Positions 8,570 through 18,634 of a stretch of DNA of 64,000 bases are shown here, in pieces. A program made the position numbers and the translations under genes. Origin of the DNA: Methanobrevibacter ruminantium (GTDB lineage: Archaea; Methanobacteriota; Methanobacteria; Methanobacteriales; Methanobacteriaceae). The notes under the pieces are model-generated. The model saw nothing but the letters and a program-made list of their open reading frames with translations. It ran no database searches and was not told where the DNA came from. Location: the NCBI GenBank assembly GCA_004553595.1, contig SFKZ01000003.1, positions 81,709 to 145,708 of the forward strand. Direction: 5' to 3'. Within the stretch, counting starts at the first letter, position 1, and every line of letters begins with the position of its first letter.

Positions 8570-9385
8570 TTAAAGTATATTGAAAATAGCTAAAGTTGAA
8601 ATTACAGCTTCTTCTGTTCTTACGGTCTCGGTTCCTTGATTTGGAATTGTATTTAACTTTATAGTTTCCCACTTGGAACTTTCCACATTTTCTGAAATAG
8701 AAGAATATGGTCCTCCGAACACGATAGCTATATGATTTGAACTTTCTACTTTAGATTTCAATTCGTCAAAAATAGTATCGATTGTATCTGCATACTTTGT
8801 AGTTTCCACCACAAAGTCGGGATTAACTAATTTTAAGCTATTTTTAAGACCTTTATTAGTAGATAATGTCTTAAATCCCCAGTAAATGTCATCTGGTTCA
8901 TCAGGTGTGACTATTACCTCTTTAGCAAACTTAGTGATTTTAAATGAAAATATTTTATTCACAGTAAGTTGCTCTTTGCAAAACGCCAACTTATCCATAC
9001 CTATATCTACAAAGGTACCTTTCTTGTTCCTCTTTACAGTGTATCCTTGTCTGTAATCGCCTAATTCAGCTTGACCAACAGGATGATGAGGCACTCTTAA
9101 AGGAGGCAAAATACCAACATGCCTTAATTCAGGCTTAATAGGGATTGCCTTTTTCCTAAGGTATTGTGGAGTATCCATATACTTTAGAATTTCAGCTATG
9201 AAATCTCCATCCTCTGTCTGTTCACTGTCCGGAATTGAAAGATCTTTATAAACAACGACTTCATCAACTTCAAACAAAGCTAAAGCTCTACCAATTAAGC
9301 CCACTTTTGATGTTTTTAATTTTAAGTCTTTAGTTTCTGCTAAGAATGAATTCGGTATAAAGACTGATACTTTATTGTTTTGCAT
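8570..9385 (-). CDS. Putative RNA methyltransferase, SPOUT superfamily (MTH1/DUF171 type)
   Basis: The 271-residue protein matches archaeal relatives of eukaryotic SPOUT1. The N-terminal SPOUT half has VSVFIPNSFLAETKDLKLKT and KVGLIGRALALFEVDEVVVY; an inserted OB-like domain is centred on ILPPLRVPHHPV and GDYRQGYTV; the C-terminal trefoil-knot part contains HIAIVFGGPYSSISE and NTIPNQGTETVRTEEA. Such enzymes use S-adenosylmethionine to modify rRNA or tRNA. Genes of this family often lie just upstream of L3 in methanogens, as here. The exact target is not known from sequence. Confidence 0.85.
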   Translation of the reverse strand: MQNNKVSVFIPNSFLAETKDLKLKTSKVGLIGRALALFEVDEVVVYKDLSIPDSEQTEDGDFIAEILKYMDTPQYLRKKAIPIKPELRHVGILPPLRVPHHPVGQAELGDYRQGYTVKRNKKGTFVDIGMDKLAFCKEQLTVNKIFSFKITKFAKEVIVTPDEPDDIYWGFKTLSTNKGLKNSLKLVNPDFVVETTKYADTIDTIFDELKSKVESSNHIAIVFGGPYSSISENVESSKWETIKLNTIPNQGTETVRTEEAVISTLAIFNIL

Positions 9386-9803
9386 ATTATCAAATTTTAA
9401 TTTTTAATCCATATGCAACATGATTGAACATTTAATAAAGCATTTAGTCAAAAAGAGCTAAAATACCGATTAAATCTAAAATCCGTAAAATAAGAAAAAA
9501 TAAATATTCATGATTGACACGATTTAAATAGCTACAAAACATAGCCCAAGCTAAACCATAAAAAACCTATGAAAATGATTCTTTACACTGATATTTAACA
9601 TTAGACAGATGTTTAATACCAATAAATCATGAAAATTAAATAAAAAATTTAAAAATTTCTTATAAATTACATAATGTAGACATATAGATTAGTAATATTT
9701 AAGTTATTTATAGTATATAAAGGTTTTGCTAAAAAAAGTATTTTCATAAGGATTAAAGAGCTCTTTTCTCAAATTAACCACTAATTCAAATAGTAAACTA
9801 TAA
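9386..9803. other. Non-coding AT-rich spacer
   Basis: Between the METTL5-like and SPOUT genes (both minus strand) I see no coding frame. The sequence holds TATA-like tracts suited to a promoter for the SPOUT gene and a short palindrome (AGAGCTCT near 9759). Nothing else stands out. Confidence 0.5.
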
Positions 9804-10508
9804 TTAATCAAAATTCTCAACTCTCAATACAATAACTTTTACTTCACGAGACTCTTCACTATGAAAATCATAAATCTTTGGTATTGGAAATTTATACACT
9901 AGCTTGTGAGTAACTTCAGCACCTAAGTCTCTGTAGTAATCAATCACAAACTCTTCAGTGTTCTTCATGTGAAATGAGTAAATGACATCAGCACTGCCAA
10001 CTGCAAATTCCATAAATTTTCTATCAGCATGCCTTTTTCCCTTCTCTTGAGATCCAAAAGGTGGGTTTTGAATCAAAGTGTCAAATCTATTTAATGAACT
10101 CCAACCATTATTGATTTTGTCAATATTGCTTTCATTTAATAAATCACTTATTGAATTAAATAAATCAATGTCCCCAACTATGAAATTTAGATTAGTGTTA
10201 TCTATATCATGTTCTTCAAATACAGCATTTTGAGTGATTTTTGCTAAAGCTATTGATTCATCGTCGATGTCAACACCTAATGAACAGCTTGCACCCATAA
10301 GTGAAGATGCAATTGCAAAGATTCCAGTTCCACATCCAAGATCCAAAACACTCATGTTGTCAATGTCACCTAAACCATATGCATTCCACACTAAATCTGC
10401 AGCAATTGTTGCAGGAGTGGAATACTGTTCAAGTCCAACTTTTGGATTAGGATGTTGTGGAACATTTTCCAAAATCATTTCAAGATGTTTCTTTTTTGAA
10501 ATTTTCAT
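9804..10508 (-). CDS. METTL5-like RNA N6-adenine methyltransferase
   Basis: The 234-residue Rossmann-fold methyltransferase has motif I VLDLGCGTGIFAIAS (SAM binding) and a NPPFGSQEKGKRHADRKFM motif IV. NPPF is the N6-adenine catalytic motif, and the following GxxxxxxxAD.KF sequence is typical of the METTL5/COG2263 family that modifies small-subunit rRNA. It has its own spacer on both sides. The target base is inferred from family knowledge only. Confidence 0.85.
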   Translation of the reverse strand: MKISKKKHLEMILENVPQHPNPKVGLEQYSTPATIAADLVWNAYGLGDIDNMSVLDLGCGTGIFAIASSLMGASCSLGVDIDDESIALAKITQNAVFEEHDIDNTNLNFIVGDIDLFNSISDLLNESNIDKINNGWSSLNRFDTLIQNPPFGSQEKGKRHADRKFMEFAVGSADVIYSFHMKNTEEFVIDYYRDLGAEVTHKLVYKFPIPKIYDFHSEESREVKVIVLRVENFD

Positions 10509-10812
10509 AAAACCACGAGACTAAAAATATAATTATATATTATTATATTATTTTATTTAATATAATTTTTATTTATTAAAAAATCTTAATTTTATTTTTA
10601 TCAATTTATTTTTATTAATTAAAAATTTTAGTTTTAATAATTTTAAAACTTTTATTTTTTACAAACCAAAAATCATTCCCCCAATAATGACAAAATTTAA
10701 TATTAATATTAATCATATATAATATTATAATGTTTGATAAATAATAATGATAAATAATAATCATATATTCTTTATCATGAATTTTCAAGATAATTAAAAA
10801 AAGAGGTATAAC
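10509..10812. promoter_or_regulatory. Divergent promoter region
   Basis: About 300 bases separate the divergent METTL5-like gene and pycA. The region is more than 85 percent A+T, with TATA-like sequence near 10711-10722 (CATATATAATAT) on the plus strand upstream of pycA, and GAGGTATAAC directly before the pycA ATG. A repeated TGATAAATAATAAT stretch lies near 10734-10760. No coding frame is supported. Confidence 0.45.
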
Positions 10813-12309
10813 ATGTTTGAAAAAGTACTTATTGCAAATAGAGGAGAAATTGCTATACGTGTTATGAGAGCATGTCGTGAATTGGACATGAAAAGTGTAG
10901 CAGTATACTCAGATGCTGATAAAACTTCTCTTTATACTAATTATGCAGATGAAAGCGTTCCTTTAGGAAACCCTTCTCCAAGCCAGTCTTATTTAAACAT
11001 TGAAAAGATCATTAATGCTGCAATTGAAACTGGAGCAGATGCAATTCACCCAGGATACGGATTCTTAGCTGAAAATCCTGAACTTGGAAGACAATGTGAA
11101 AAGAATGGAATCAAACTTATTGGTCCTAAAGGAGAGCATATTGAAAAAATGGGAGATAAGATCACTTCCAAACAATTAATGAAAGATGCAGGTGTCCCTG
11201 TTATTGAAGGTACTCCTGATGGAATCACTGATGTTGAAGAGGCAAAGGAAATTGCAGAAGCAATCGGATACCCTGTAATCATCAAGGCATCAGCTGGTGG
11301 TGGAGGAATCGGTATGCGTGCAGTTTATGAAGAAGACGAACTTGTACGTGCACTTGAAGCAACCCAATCAGTAGCTTTGAAAAACTTTGGAGATGCAACC
11401 GTATTCATTGAAAAATACCTTGAGAAACCAAGACACATTGAGTTCCAGGTTTTAGCTGACGAACATGGAAACACAATCCATGTAGGAGACAGGGAATGTT
11501 CCATCCAAAGAAGACATCAAAAGCTATTGGAAGAGGCACCTTCCCCAATCATGACTGAAGAGTTAAGAGAAAGAATGGGTGAAAGTGCAGTTAAAGCCGC
11601 TGAATCCATTGGATACAACAGTGCAGGAACTGTAGAATTCTTGTATGAAAATGGAGAATACTACTTCCTTGAAATGAACACACGTATTCAAGTGGAACAC
11701 CCAATCACTGAAATTGTAACTAATACTGATTTAATCAAAGAGCAAATTAAAATCGCTTGCGGTGAGGAATTGGAATACGAGCAAAAGGACATTCATATAA
11801 GCGGACATGCTATCGAATGCCGTATCAATGCTGAAAACCCACTTGCTGACTTTGCACCAAACCCTGGTAAGATTACCGGTTACAGATCACCTGGTGGACC
11901 TGGTGTACGTTTAGACAGTGGAGTGTACATGAATTATACCATTCCAACTTTCTATGACTCAATGATTTCAAAATTGGTCACAAGTGGCCGTACAAGAAAT
12001 GACGCAGCAAATAGAATGAAAAGAGCATTAAGCGAATACATTATCTTAGGTGTAAAAACCACTATTCCATTCCATAAGGCAATACTCAGAAATGAGTCAT
12101 TCCTTGCAGGTGACTTGCACACCCACTTTGTAGATGAGCATAAGAAATGGATTGATGCTGAAATGGAAAAAGTAATTGCAGAAGATTTGGAAAGGGTAAA
12201 TCGTATGAAATCCACATTTATGCCTGGAAAGAAAATAGCTGCAATCTCTGGAGCAGTTGGAACTTACTTCAATACTGCTCAAGCACAACAGCTTAAAAAA
12301 CAAAAATAA
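10813..12309 (+). CDS. pycA: Pyruvate carboxylase subunit A (biotin carboxylase)
   Basis: The 498-residue protein starts MFEKVLIANRGEIAIRVMRA, the biotin carboxylase N-terminus. It has the ATP-grasp glycine loop KASAGGGGIGMRAV, the active-site segment RDCSIQRRHQKLLEEAPSP (here RECSIQRRHQ) and EMNTRIQVEHPITE. It carboxylates biotin using ATP and bicarbonate; in Methanobacteriales the separate subunits PycA and PycB make oxaloacetate for the incomplete reductive citrate cycle. birA follows, as in related methanogens, so the biotin ligase and its substrate enzyme are co-located. pycB is not in the window. Confidence 0.93.
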   Translation: MFEKVLIANRGEIAIRVMRACRELDMKSVAVYSDADKTSLYTNYADESVPLGNPSPSQSYLNIEKIINAAIETGADAIHPGYGFLAENPELGRQCEKNGIKLIGPKGEHIEKMGDKITSKQLMKDAGVPVIEGTPDGITDVEEAKEIAEAIGYPVIIKASAGGGGIGMRAVYEEDELVRALEATQSVALKNFGDATVFIEKYLEKPRHIEFQVLADEHGNTIHVGDRECSIQRRHQKLLEEAPSPIMTEELRERMGESAVKAAESIGYNSAGTVEFLYENGEYYFLEMNTRIQVEHPITEIVTNTDLIKEQIKIACGEELEYEQKDIHISGHAIECRINAENPLADFAPNPGKITGYRSPGGPGVRLDSGVYMNYTIPTFYDSMISKLVTSGRTRNDAANRMKRALSEYIILGVKTTIPFHKAILRNESFLAGDLHTHFVDEHKKWIDAEMEKVIAEDLERVNRMKSTFMPGKKIAAISGAVGTYFNTAQAQQLKKQK

Positions 12310-12410
12310 ACTGCAAAAATAAAATAAATTCTAATAAAATGAAATTTATAAAATAAAAGACTAAACTCATAAACTAAACTTATAAATTAAACTCATATTA
12401 AGTGATTATT

Positions 12411-13325
12411 ATGAAAAAAGAAATGATAAAGCTTTTACTAAGCCATAATGTAATTTCAGAAGAGGAAGCTAAACGTTTAGACTTAATAAATGATGAGACT
12501 ATTGAAGAATCCATCAAGGAATTAGGATTCGGAAAAACTGAACACATTACAAAAGAGAAAATTTGCGAAAACCTTGAAACTGAAGAAATCGCTAAGGAAA
12601 TCCTTTGTTTCAGAAAAGTGTTTTCCACTAATTCAATAGCTAAATTTTTAGCTAATCACGATGCTAAAGAAGGTACCGTATTGATTTCTGAAATTCAGAC
12701 TAACGCAAGAGGAAGATTAGGAAAGAAATGGGAAGCTCCTGAAGGTGGAGTATGGATGTCCCTTATCTTAAGACCTCAAGTACCTCCTGCAAGAATTGGT
12801 TTAATCACCTTAGCAACCGGGGTAGCAATAGCTAAATCTATCAGATCTTTAGGTGTTGATGCTAGAATCAAATGGCCTAATGATGTCCTGATTCACGGCA
12901 AAAAGATATCTGGAGTATTAACTGAAGTCAATGCAACTTTCAATGAAATCGACTGGATTGTTGTAGGTATTGGAATTGACAGCAACCTTAAATTAGAGGA
13001 CTTTTCTGAAGACATCAGAATAGGTACAACCACTCTAACTGAAGAATTGCTTTCTAAAGTCGATGCAAATGAACTTATTGCAGTTTTCCTAAATGAATTT
13101 GAAAAGGTTTACCAATTATACAAAGATGGTGAAATTGAAACCATTCTTAAGGATTGGAGAGATCTTGCAGATACCATTGGAAAATACGTAAACATTACCC
13201 AAACCGGTGGAAAGATTACCCAAGGTTATGTTGTTGGAATCAACAACGAAGGTAGTTTAATCATTGAAAGACAAGACGGCACATTAGAGAAAATCGTCTC
13301 AGGTGAACTTAGAACCGTTGAATAA
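12411..13325 (+). CDS. birA: Biotin--protein ligase
   Basis: The ligase domain has ARGRLGKKWEAPEGGVWMSL (biotinyl-AMP loop) and IKWPNDVLIHGKKISGVLTE, hallmarks of BirA. A C-terminal SH3-like part has GYVVGINNEGSLIIERQDG. The first ~65 residues are helical and could be a reduced regulatory domain, not a clear helix-turn-helix. The start is taken at ATG 12411, not the GTG at 12402, which is part of the ribosome-binding region. It attaches biotin to the pyruvate carboxylase carrier subunit. Confidence 0.93.
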   Translation: MKKEMIKLLLSHNVISEEEAKRLDLINDETIEESIKELGFGKTEHITKEKICENLETEEIAKEILCFRKVFSTNSIAKFLANHDAKEGTVLISEIQTNARGRLGKKWEAPEGGVWMSLILRPQVPPARIGLITLATGVAIAKSIRSLGVDARIKWPNDVLIHGKKISGVLTEVNATFNEIDWIVVGIGIDSNLKLEDFSEDIRIGTTTLTEELLSKVDANELIAVFLNEFEKVYQLYKDGEIETILKDWRDLADTIGKYVNITQTGGKITQGYVVGINNEGSLIIERQDGTLEKIVSGELRTVE

Positions 13326-13413
13326 AATTAAAAACTATTATTTCAAATTTATTTTTTAATTGAAATAAAAAAATAGTGCTTTATTAATAATAAAGCAGAC
13401 TAAAATAAAATAA

Positions 13414-13444
13414 AATAAAATGAAAATTACTTTTTCATTTTATT
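13414..13444 (+). terminator. Terminator hairpin after birA
   Basis: Perfect 13-base arms (AATAAAATGAAAA and TTTTCATTTTATT) with a five-base loop, followed on the plus strand by a T-run. It lies between the convergent birA and MJ0158-family genes and could serve both directions. Confidence 0.7.
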
Positions 13445-13522
13445 ACCTCTTTTTTTTTAAAAAAAAAAAAATAAAAATTAAAATTAAATAATTTAAATAG
13501 AAAAACTCTTTTTAAACTAATT

Positions 13523-14683
13523 TTAATAGAAAATCAATTCTTTTGATTTTTCAACATCTTGAGATAAATCCAAGAATCTATCAAAGGAATTATCTATTTG
13601 TTCATACAATTGATTTAAATCCATATCAATCACATCCTGTGTAGACAAATCAATACGGATTGTAGCAGAAGCTCCAGGCATTCCAACTGCAGGTATTGTA
13701 ATGATTCCAAAGTCCTTTAATAAAATCATAGCCCATAAGAAACAGCAATCCTTTTGTGAAAGCTCTGTTTCAACATTTAACCTTTCCAATTGATTTTTTA
13801 AGGAATCTTCACTTACCATAACACCAGTTGGTGTCTTTTCAAACATTTCGTACTTTTCACTTAATAAATCATAGAACTCTTCTTTTCTGGAAATTGCTTT
13901 AACCAAGTTCTCTTCAGTGTAATTCTTGATTCCATTCACCATTGCTAAAATCAATGGAGGCTGAGCTTCAAGACCGAATTGATTAGCCTTAACCTTTATT
14001 ACATCAATCAAGTCTTTTCTTCCTGCCATCAATCCTCCTCTAGGCCCAGGCATTAACTTATCTGTACTTGTAACAACCAAATCAGCTCCAATCTCAGTTG
14101 CCTTCGCTTGATTGAAAACAGCAGTTCTAAGCCTTGCACCGGAAGCGTCATCAACAAGCACAGGAATGTCCATTTCATGAGCCATATCAATGACCTTCCT
14201 AAATAGTTCCTCATCAATGACCTTGTGATCCATTGTTGAGCCGGTCACAACAACCAATGAAGTGTTATCAGGAATAGTGAACTCATCAATGTCAATGAAC
14301 TCATCATAGCTTGCACCTACAATCGCACAAGACCTTGGAATGGATGGGTGAGCTGGAAATTCTGCTAAGAAATGACTGACATGAGAACCTTTTTCAACCA
14401 ATGCCAAAACACTTGCCAAGATTCCGGAACTTGTCCTGTTAACTGCCAAGACCTTTTCTCCTCCAAGATGCTCTTTTCCCACAATTTGGAGCTCGTCCTC
14501 AAAAATAGCGGGACCTACATAAGTTTCCAGAAGATCCAATTCATCATCACTTGCTATAAATCCTCCAGAAAGTCCAGTTACATCATATAATGAATCCCTT
14601 CCATTATCGTTAATGATTTCCTTAATGATTTTCAATGCAGATTCTCTTTTCCTTACTTCATCCAATGAATTATTGACAATCAT
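13523..14683 (-). CDS. PLP-dependent enzyme, MJ0158/UPF0425 family (SelA-like)
   Basis: This fold-type I PLP protein of about 386 residues has NRTSSGILASVLALVEKG, VLVDDASGARLRTA and the Schiff-base region LVVTSTDKLMPGPRGGLMAG, with Lys in STDKLMPGPRGG. It belongs to the archaeal family related to bacterial selenocysteine synthase SelA; family members outside selenoprotein users are not true SelA, so the substrate is unknown. ATG 14683 is preferred over TTG 14698, because an AGGT motif precedes it. It is convergent with birA. Confidence 0.85.
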   Translation of the reverse strand: MIVNNSLDEVRKRESALKIIKEIINDNGRDSLYDVTGLSGGFIASDDELDLLETYVGPAIFEDELQIVGKEHLGGEKVLAVNRTSSGILASVLALVEKGSHVSHFLAEFPAHPSIPRSCAIVGASYDEFIDIDEFTIPDNTSLVVVTGSTMDHKVIDEELFRKVIDMAHEMDIPVLVDDASGARLRTAVFNQAKATEIGADLVVTSTDKLMPGPRGGLMAGRKDLIDVIKVKANQFGLEAQPPLILAMVNGIKNYTEENLVKAISRKEEFYDLLSEKYEMFEKTPTGVMVSEDSLKNQLERLNVETELSQKDCCFLWAMILLKDFGIITIPAVGMPGASATIRIDLSTQDVIDMDLNQLYEQIDNSFDRFLDLSQDVEKSKELIFY

Positions 14684-14828
14684 GATAAAACCTTTCAAAT
14701 AACTAAAAACAATTGAAACTAATGATTAAAAATTATAAAAAAATAAAAATAATGAATTGAAAAAATTTAATAAAAAATAGGAATAATAATTCTAAAAATT
14801 AGAATTATTTGAAATTAGAATTATGCAA

Positions 14829-15146
14829 TTAGTCTAAAAGACTTAATTCGAAATCAGAGAATGATTCAATGATAACTTTTAAATCTTTTTCACTGATGTC
14901 CATTTGGGTAAACTCTTCACCTTCAGAATAAGCGTATTCCGCGTGAACGATGTTTCCATCAGGACTAGTGTATAACATTACGAAGTCTTCTTGCTTTTCA
15001 GGATTTTTGGTAGGTAAACTGATAGTGAAAGAAAGACCTAATTGATTGAAGAATTTTTCCTTTTCCTCTTCATCCTTATTGCATTTCTTTAATTTTCTAA
15101 TTCTTGACTTTAATTTTTTTTCAGCTGCTTCTGCAATATCTGCCAT
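14829..15146 (-). CDS. Small conserved methanogen protein of unknown function
   Basis: The 105-residue product starts MADIAEAAEKKLKSRIRKLK, with GGTG five bases before ATG 15146; longer upstream frames lack a good start. A charged helical first half (KKLKSRIRKLKKCNKDEEEK) is followed by a likely beta-rich half (FVMLYTSPDGNIVHAEYAYS). No known domain is recognised. It stands alone, with non-coding spacers of more than 100 bases on both sides. Confidence 0.75.
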   Translation of the reverse strand: MADIAEAAEKKLKSRIRKLKKCNKDEEEKEKFFNQLGLSFTISLPTKNPEKQEDFVMLYTSPDGNIVHAEYAYSEGEEFTQMDISEKDLKVIIESFSDFELSLLD

Positions 15147-15338
15147 TATATCACCAAAATAATCGTAATTCTTAAAATAAATTAATCTGATAAAAATTAA
15201 ATTAAACAATAGGTAACTAATAAATTAATTAATATAGATTATTATGATATTTAAAATAATTAGTATATAAATATTTAGTTATTGTCATTTGCATTATTAT
15301 TTGAAAATAATAATAGTCATAAAGTTTAGTCATGAAAA

Positions 15339-15875
15339 TTAATCATAAAGACTGTTTCCTTCACTGTCCATAGCTACAATCAATGGGCCAAATGAATCCA
15401 CATCCAAATCCCAAATGGCTTCAGGCATACCAAGATCTAGCCAATTTACTCCTTTTATTTCATTGACCTTATCAACATACAATGCTGCACAACCACCAGT
15501 GGCTACAACATAAACTGCATTGTTTCTCTTTAGGGCTTCTCTGACAGAATCATCCATTCCACCTTTACCAATGATGATCTTTGCGCCCATATCCAATACA
15601 TCCGCTTCATACGGATTCATTCTCATGGAAGTTGTTGGACCTACAGCAACCATCTTATATTTTGGTTCTGAATCATCTATGTTTTCTTCTTCCTGAATAA
15701 TAGGTCCTGCATGGAACAAAACTGCTCCTTCAATATCAATTGGAGCTCCTTCTTCCAATATTCTTTTATGAGCTTGATCTCTTGCAGTCAATATTTGCCC
15801 GGAGATTGCAATTACATCTCCAACTTTTAATTTGTTAATATCATCATCAGTAATCGGGGTTTTTAATTCTATCAT
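15339..15875 (-). CDS. fumB: Fumarate hydratase, beta subunit (class I)
   Basis: The 178-residue protein matches the C-terminal part of iron-sulfur fumarases and tartrate dehydratase beta chains: VGDVIAISGQILTARDQAHK, VGPTTSMRMNPYEADVLDMG and GKGGMDDSVREALKRNNAVY. In methanogens the two halves are separate genes; the alpha subunit carrying the cluster cysteines is not in the window. Role: fumarate/malate interconversion in the incomplete reductive citrate cycle that begins with pyruvate carboxylase. Confidence 0.9.
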   Translation of the reverse strand: MIELKTPITDDDINKLKVGDVIAISGQILTARDQAHKRILEEGAPIDIEGAVLFHAGPIIQEEENIDDSEPKYKMVAVGPTTSMRMNPYEADVLDMGAKIIIGKGGMDDSVREALKRNNAVYVVATGGCAALYVDKVNEIKGVNWLDLGMPEAIWDLDVDSFGPLIVAMDSEGNSLYD

Positions 15876-15953
15876 GAATTCACCAAATAAATTTTATCAG
15901 ATTTTGAAACCTTAAAACATATCCATAAGAATTTCAAAAACAAATAGAATAAG

Positions 15954-15965
15954 TTTTATATAAAA
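15954..15965 (+). promoter_or_regulatory. TATA-box candidate upstream of the DUF2070 gene
   Basis: TTTTATATAAAA is a strong archaeal TATA element, about 115 bases upstream of the DUF2070 start and in the divergent spacer with fumB. Its symmetry means it could serve either direction. Confidence 0.4.
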
Positions 15966-16078
15966 AATTTCATATAGTATATTATTTAATTTATTTATTT
16001 AGATATATAAAAATAATCTAAATCCAAATAATTTAGATTAAATTAATTTTAATTATTGAAGAGAAAGGTTGATTATTA

Positions 16079-17896
16079 ATGTCCAGTATGAGTAATGTAG
16101 CAGGATTATCAAAATGGATTAGAACATTGCCTAATGCCAAAAGTTCAGTGCTAATGATAATTATACTAAGTTTTATTATAGGAGTTCTCCTATTTTTATT
16201 ACAGCCAGTTAGTGTAGGAAACGGATTAGAAGATTTCTTCTACGGAGGGGCATTCGGTTTTGTTGTATTCGGATTGCCTGCAATCATAACCGGTTCCACT
16301 GATCAATTATGGGTAGAATCACTTAATGGAATCAACCTTAAGGCAAAGCACTCCATGTTTTTAGCATTGGTATCAATGTCCATTGCAGGAATTGTAGGTA
16401 TCCTTGGAACAGCAGTGGGACTTATCTTCAATATGGATTTATTCTTCAACTCCATCCTATTCGGTTGTGTTATTGCATTTGGTTTCAATATCCTTGTTAT
16501 ATTGGCTACCACTAGAATAAAGCTCTTCAATTCATTTATCATTGCAATTATCCAACCATTGCTTATGATTGGAATGCTCATTATCACAAGCTTCCTGAAT
16601 AATATTGATTACATATTCTCACTAGGATATATAACTACAATATTTAAAGTGCTTATAGCAAGTGTAATCTTCCTGATTGCAATTTATGCATTCATCAGTG
16701 TTGTAGAGTCTCCTATGAAAAAGAATTTAGGATTTGGAGCAATGGAAATCCTAAGTTATTTCATCTTGCACATGAATGAAGGGACAAATACAATTGAACA
16801 ATTGTTTGACAATGCTGGAGAAGCTATTGATACTCTTGTAGGTGTTGCAAGCTTTAGAAGGCTTGATGGAAGTATTAAAGCATTGTTTTTAAGTCCTTGC
16901 GTTCACCCAGGGCCTCTTGGAGACATTGGAGGATCCAATATGCCAACAATATTGGCAAACAGCTTTGATGCATTTACCATGGTTGCACATGGCCCATCAA
17001 CTCACGACTTCAACCCTGTATCAAGTGATGAGATTGTTAAGATAGAAGATGCTGTAAGAAAAGCTTTAGACGATATGGAATACTCTCCAAAGGCAAGTGA
17101 ATTTATCAGATATTCATATAAAAAGGCAAATGTCGGAGTTCAATTCTTCAAGAATGGAACAATTATGCTTTCTACATTTGCTCCATCCGGAAGTGATGAC
17201 ATAGAATATGCTGTAGGGCTTGCAGCAATGATAGAAAGCCAGAAGGAATTAGGAACTGAAAACAATATCCTAGTTGACTGCCACAATTCATTCAACGAGG
17301 AAAAAGGAGGAGTTCTTCCTGGAAACCCTGAATTGTTCCAATTAATCGATACAATCAAATTAATCGAACCGTTAGACTTGGAACATGACATTAAAGTCGG
17401 ATGCTACTATACAGACCTCGGTGGATTCGATAAGCATCAAGGAATTGGTGAAAGCGGTTTGAAAACCATGGTCATTGAAGTTAATGGACAAAGAACTGCT
17501 TATGTATTATTCGATTCAAACAATATGGAATTAGGATACAGAGAAACCATTTTCAATGCAGTTGAAGACCTGGATATTGATGAGATTGAAGTTATGACCA
17601 CAGACACACATACTGTAAATACATTATCTGCAGGTTACAATCCAGTTGGAACCGTAGAGAAGGAAAAGATCATAGAGTTTGTGAAAATTTCAATCAATGA
17701 GGCAATTAAAGATTTGGAGCCTGTAGAAGCTGGAACAAATACTGAAAGAATCCTAAACCTTAAAACATTCGGTCCAAATAATTCCACTGAACTTATTTCT
17801 ACCATCAGTTCCATCGTAGCGGTAAGTAAGATCATTGCTCCATTGACATTTATTGTAGCGATTATCTTTGTAATCATTTGGATATTCGTATTATAA
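16079..17896 (+). CDS. DUF2070 family membrane protein
   Basis: The 605-residue protein has about six to seven hydrophobic segments in the first 220 residues. A large soluble domain follows, with conserved motifs SPCVHPGPLGDIGGSNMPT, MVAHGPSTHDFNPVS and TDTHTVNTLSAGYNPVG, then one C-terminal membrane segment (APLTFIVAIIFVIIWIFVL). The His/Asp-rich soluble motifs suggest metal binding. This architecture is that of archaeal DUF2070 proteins, whose function is unknown. A zinc-ribbon micro-gene follows 71 bases downstream. Confidence 0.85.
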   Translation: MSSMSNVAGLSKWIRTLPNAKSSVLMIIILSFIIGVLLFLLQPVSVGNGLEDFFYGGAFGFVVFGLPAIITGSTDQLWVESLNGINLKAKHSMFLALVSMSIAGIVGILGTAVGLIFNMDLFFNSILFGCVIAFGFNILVILATTRIKLFNSFIIAIIQPLLMIGMLIITSFLNNIDYIFSLGYITTIFKVLIASVIFLIAIYAFISVVESPMKKNLGFGAMEILSYFILHMNEGTNTIEQLFDNAGEAIDTLVGVASFRRLDGSIKALFLSPCVHPGPLGDIGGSNMPTILANSFDAFTMVAHGPSTHDFNPVSSDEIVKIEDAVRKALDDMEYSPKASEFIRYSYKKANVGVQFFKNGTIMLSTFAPSGSDDIEYAVGLAAMIESQKELGTENNILVDCHNSFNEEKGGVLPGNPELFQLIDTIKLIEPLDLEHDIKVGCYYTDLGGFDKHQGIGESGLKTMVIEVNGQRTAYVLFDSNNMELGYRETIFNAVEDLDIDEIEVMTTDTHTVNTLSAGYNPVGTVEKEKIIEFVKISINEAIKDLEPVEAGTNTERILNLKTFGPNNSTELISTISSIVAVSKIIAPLTFIVAIIFVIIWIFVL

Positions 17897-17967
17897 TTTA
17901 ATAATTAATTAGAACTGTATTGGAATAAAAACAATGCAATTCTATTTATATTTATTGAGGTGAAAAC

Positions 17968-18090
17968 ATGATAACCTGCAATGTTTGCGGACATTTGAAT
18001 CCTATCGGTGCATTAATATGTGAAAACTGTGGATCCGACCTTTCTGACAGCCCAGATTTAGGTGGATTAGATGATGATGAATATTATTAA
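17968..18090 (+). CDS. Zinc-ribbon micro-protein (40 residues)
   Basis: GAGGTG lies five bases before ATG. The product is a single zinc ribbon, CNVCGHLNPIGALICENCG, followed by an acidic tail (GGLDDDEYY). It is too short to be more than a metal-stabilised knuckle, perhaps a partner-binding module. A hairpin terminator follows at once. It may be co-transcribed with the DUF2070 gene. Confidence 0.8.
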   Translation: MITCNVCGHLNPIGALICENCGSDLSDSPDLGGLDDDEYY

Positions 18091-18113
18091 AGTTTTTTAA
18101 TTTAAAAAACTTT
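18089..18113 (+). terminator. Terminator hairpin after the zinc-ribbon micro-gene
   Basis: Arms AAAGTTTTTTAA and TTAAAAAACTTT with a one-base loop, overlapping the stop codon and followed by T-rich sequence. Confidence 0.65.
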
Positions 18114-18361
18114 TTTCTTTTTTAAAATTTATTAAACTTTTTTTATTAAATAAACTATTAAATTAACTATTAAATAAACTATTAAATAAACTATTCTTCC
18201 TAAAAACATTGAAAAAAAAGCTCATTTTAAAAATTGAATTTGAATAAATAAAAAATTTAAGAATAGTGAGAAATAGTAAAAAAAATTCTAAAAAATAGTA
18301 AAAAATAGTAAAATAGCAAAATAAAAGAATAGTAAAAAAAATAAAAAAAGAAACTAATTAT

Positions 18362-18634
18362 TTATAAATAATTAGTTAAGATAGTCCATAAAATGAACCA
18401 ACAGAATCCGAATGGAAGGATTCCGTCCCATAACCAAGTTGAAAATCCTTTAACTTCTTCGCCAAACATCTTTTCACAGAATTGGCCTATGAAATAAAGA
18501 ATTACTAAACCTACTATAAATGCAAATACATGATTTTTGAATCCTAACATTCCAGTTGTAAATGCAGTGGATATGAGAGCTGCAACTATTGCCGCAACAA
18601 GATGAATTGATACAGTTTTAACAGTGACATCCAT
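18362..18634 (-). CDS. Small membrane protein, possible DUF5379 family
   Basis: The 90-residue protein has three likely membrane helices: SIHLVAAIVAALISTAFTTG, HVFAFIVGLVILYFIGQF and ILPFGFCWFILWTILTNYL. GGAGG lies eight bases before ATG 18634; an upstream TTG at 18649 overlaps this site and is rejected. Family assignment is tentative, and function is unknown. Confidence 0.75.
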   Translation of the reverse strand: MDVTVKTVSIHLVAAIVAALISTAFTTGMLGFKNHVFAFIVGLVILYFIGQFCEKMFGEEVKGFSTWLWDGILPFGFCWFILWTILTNYL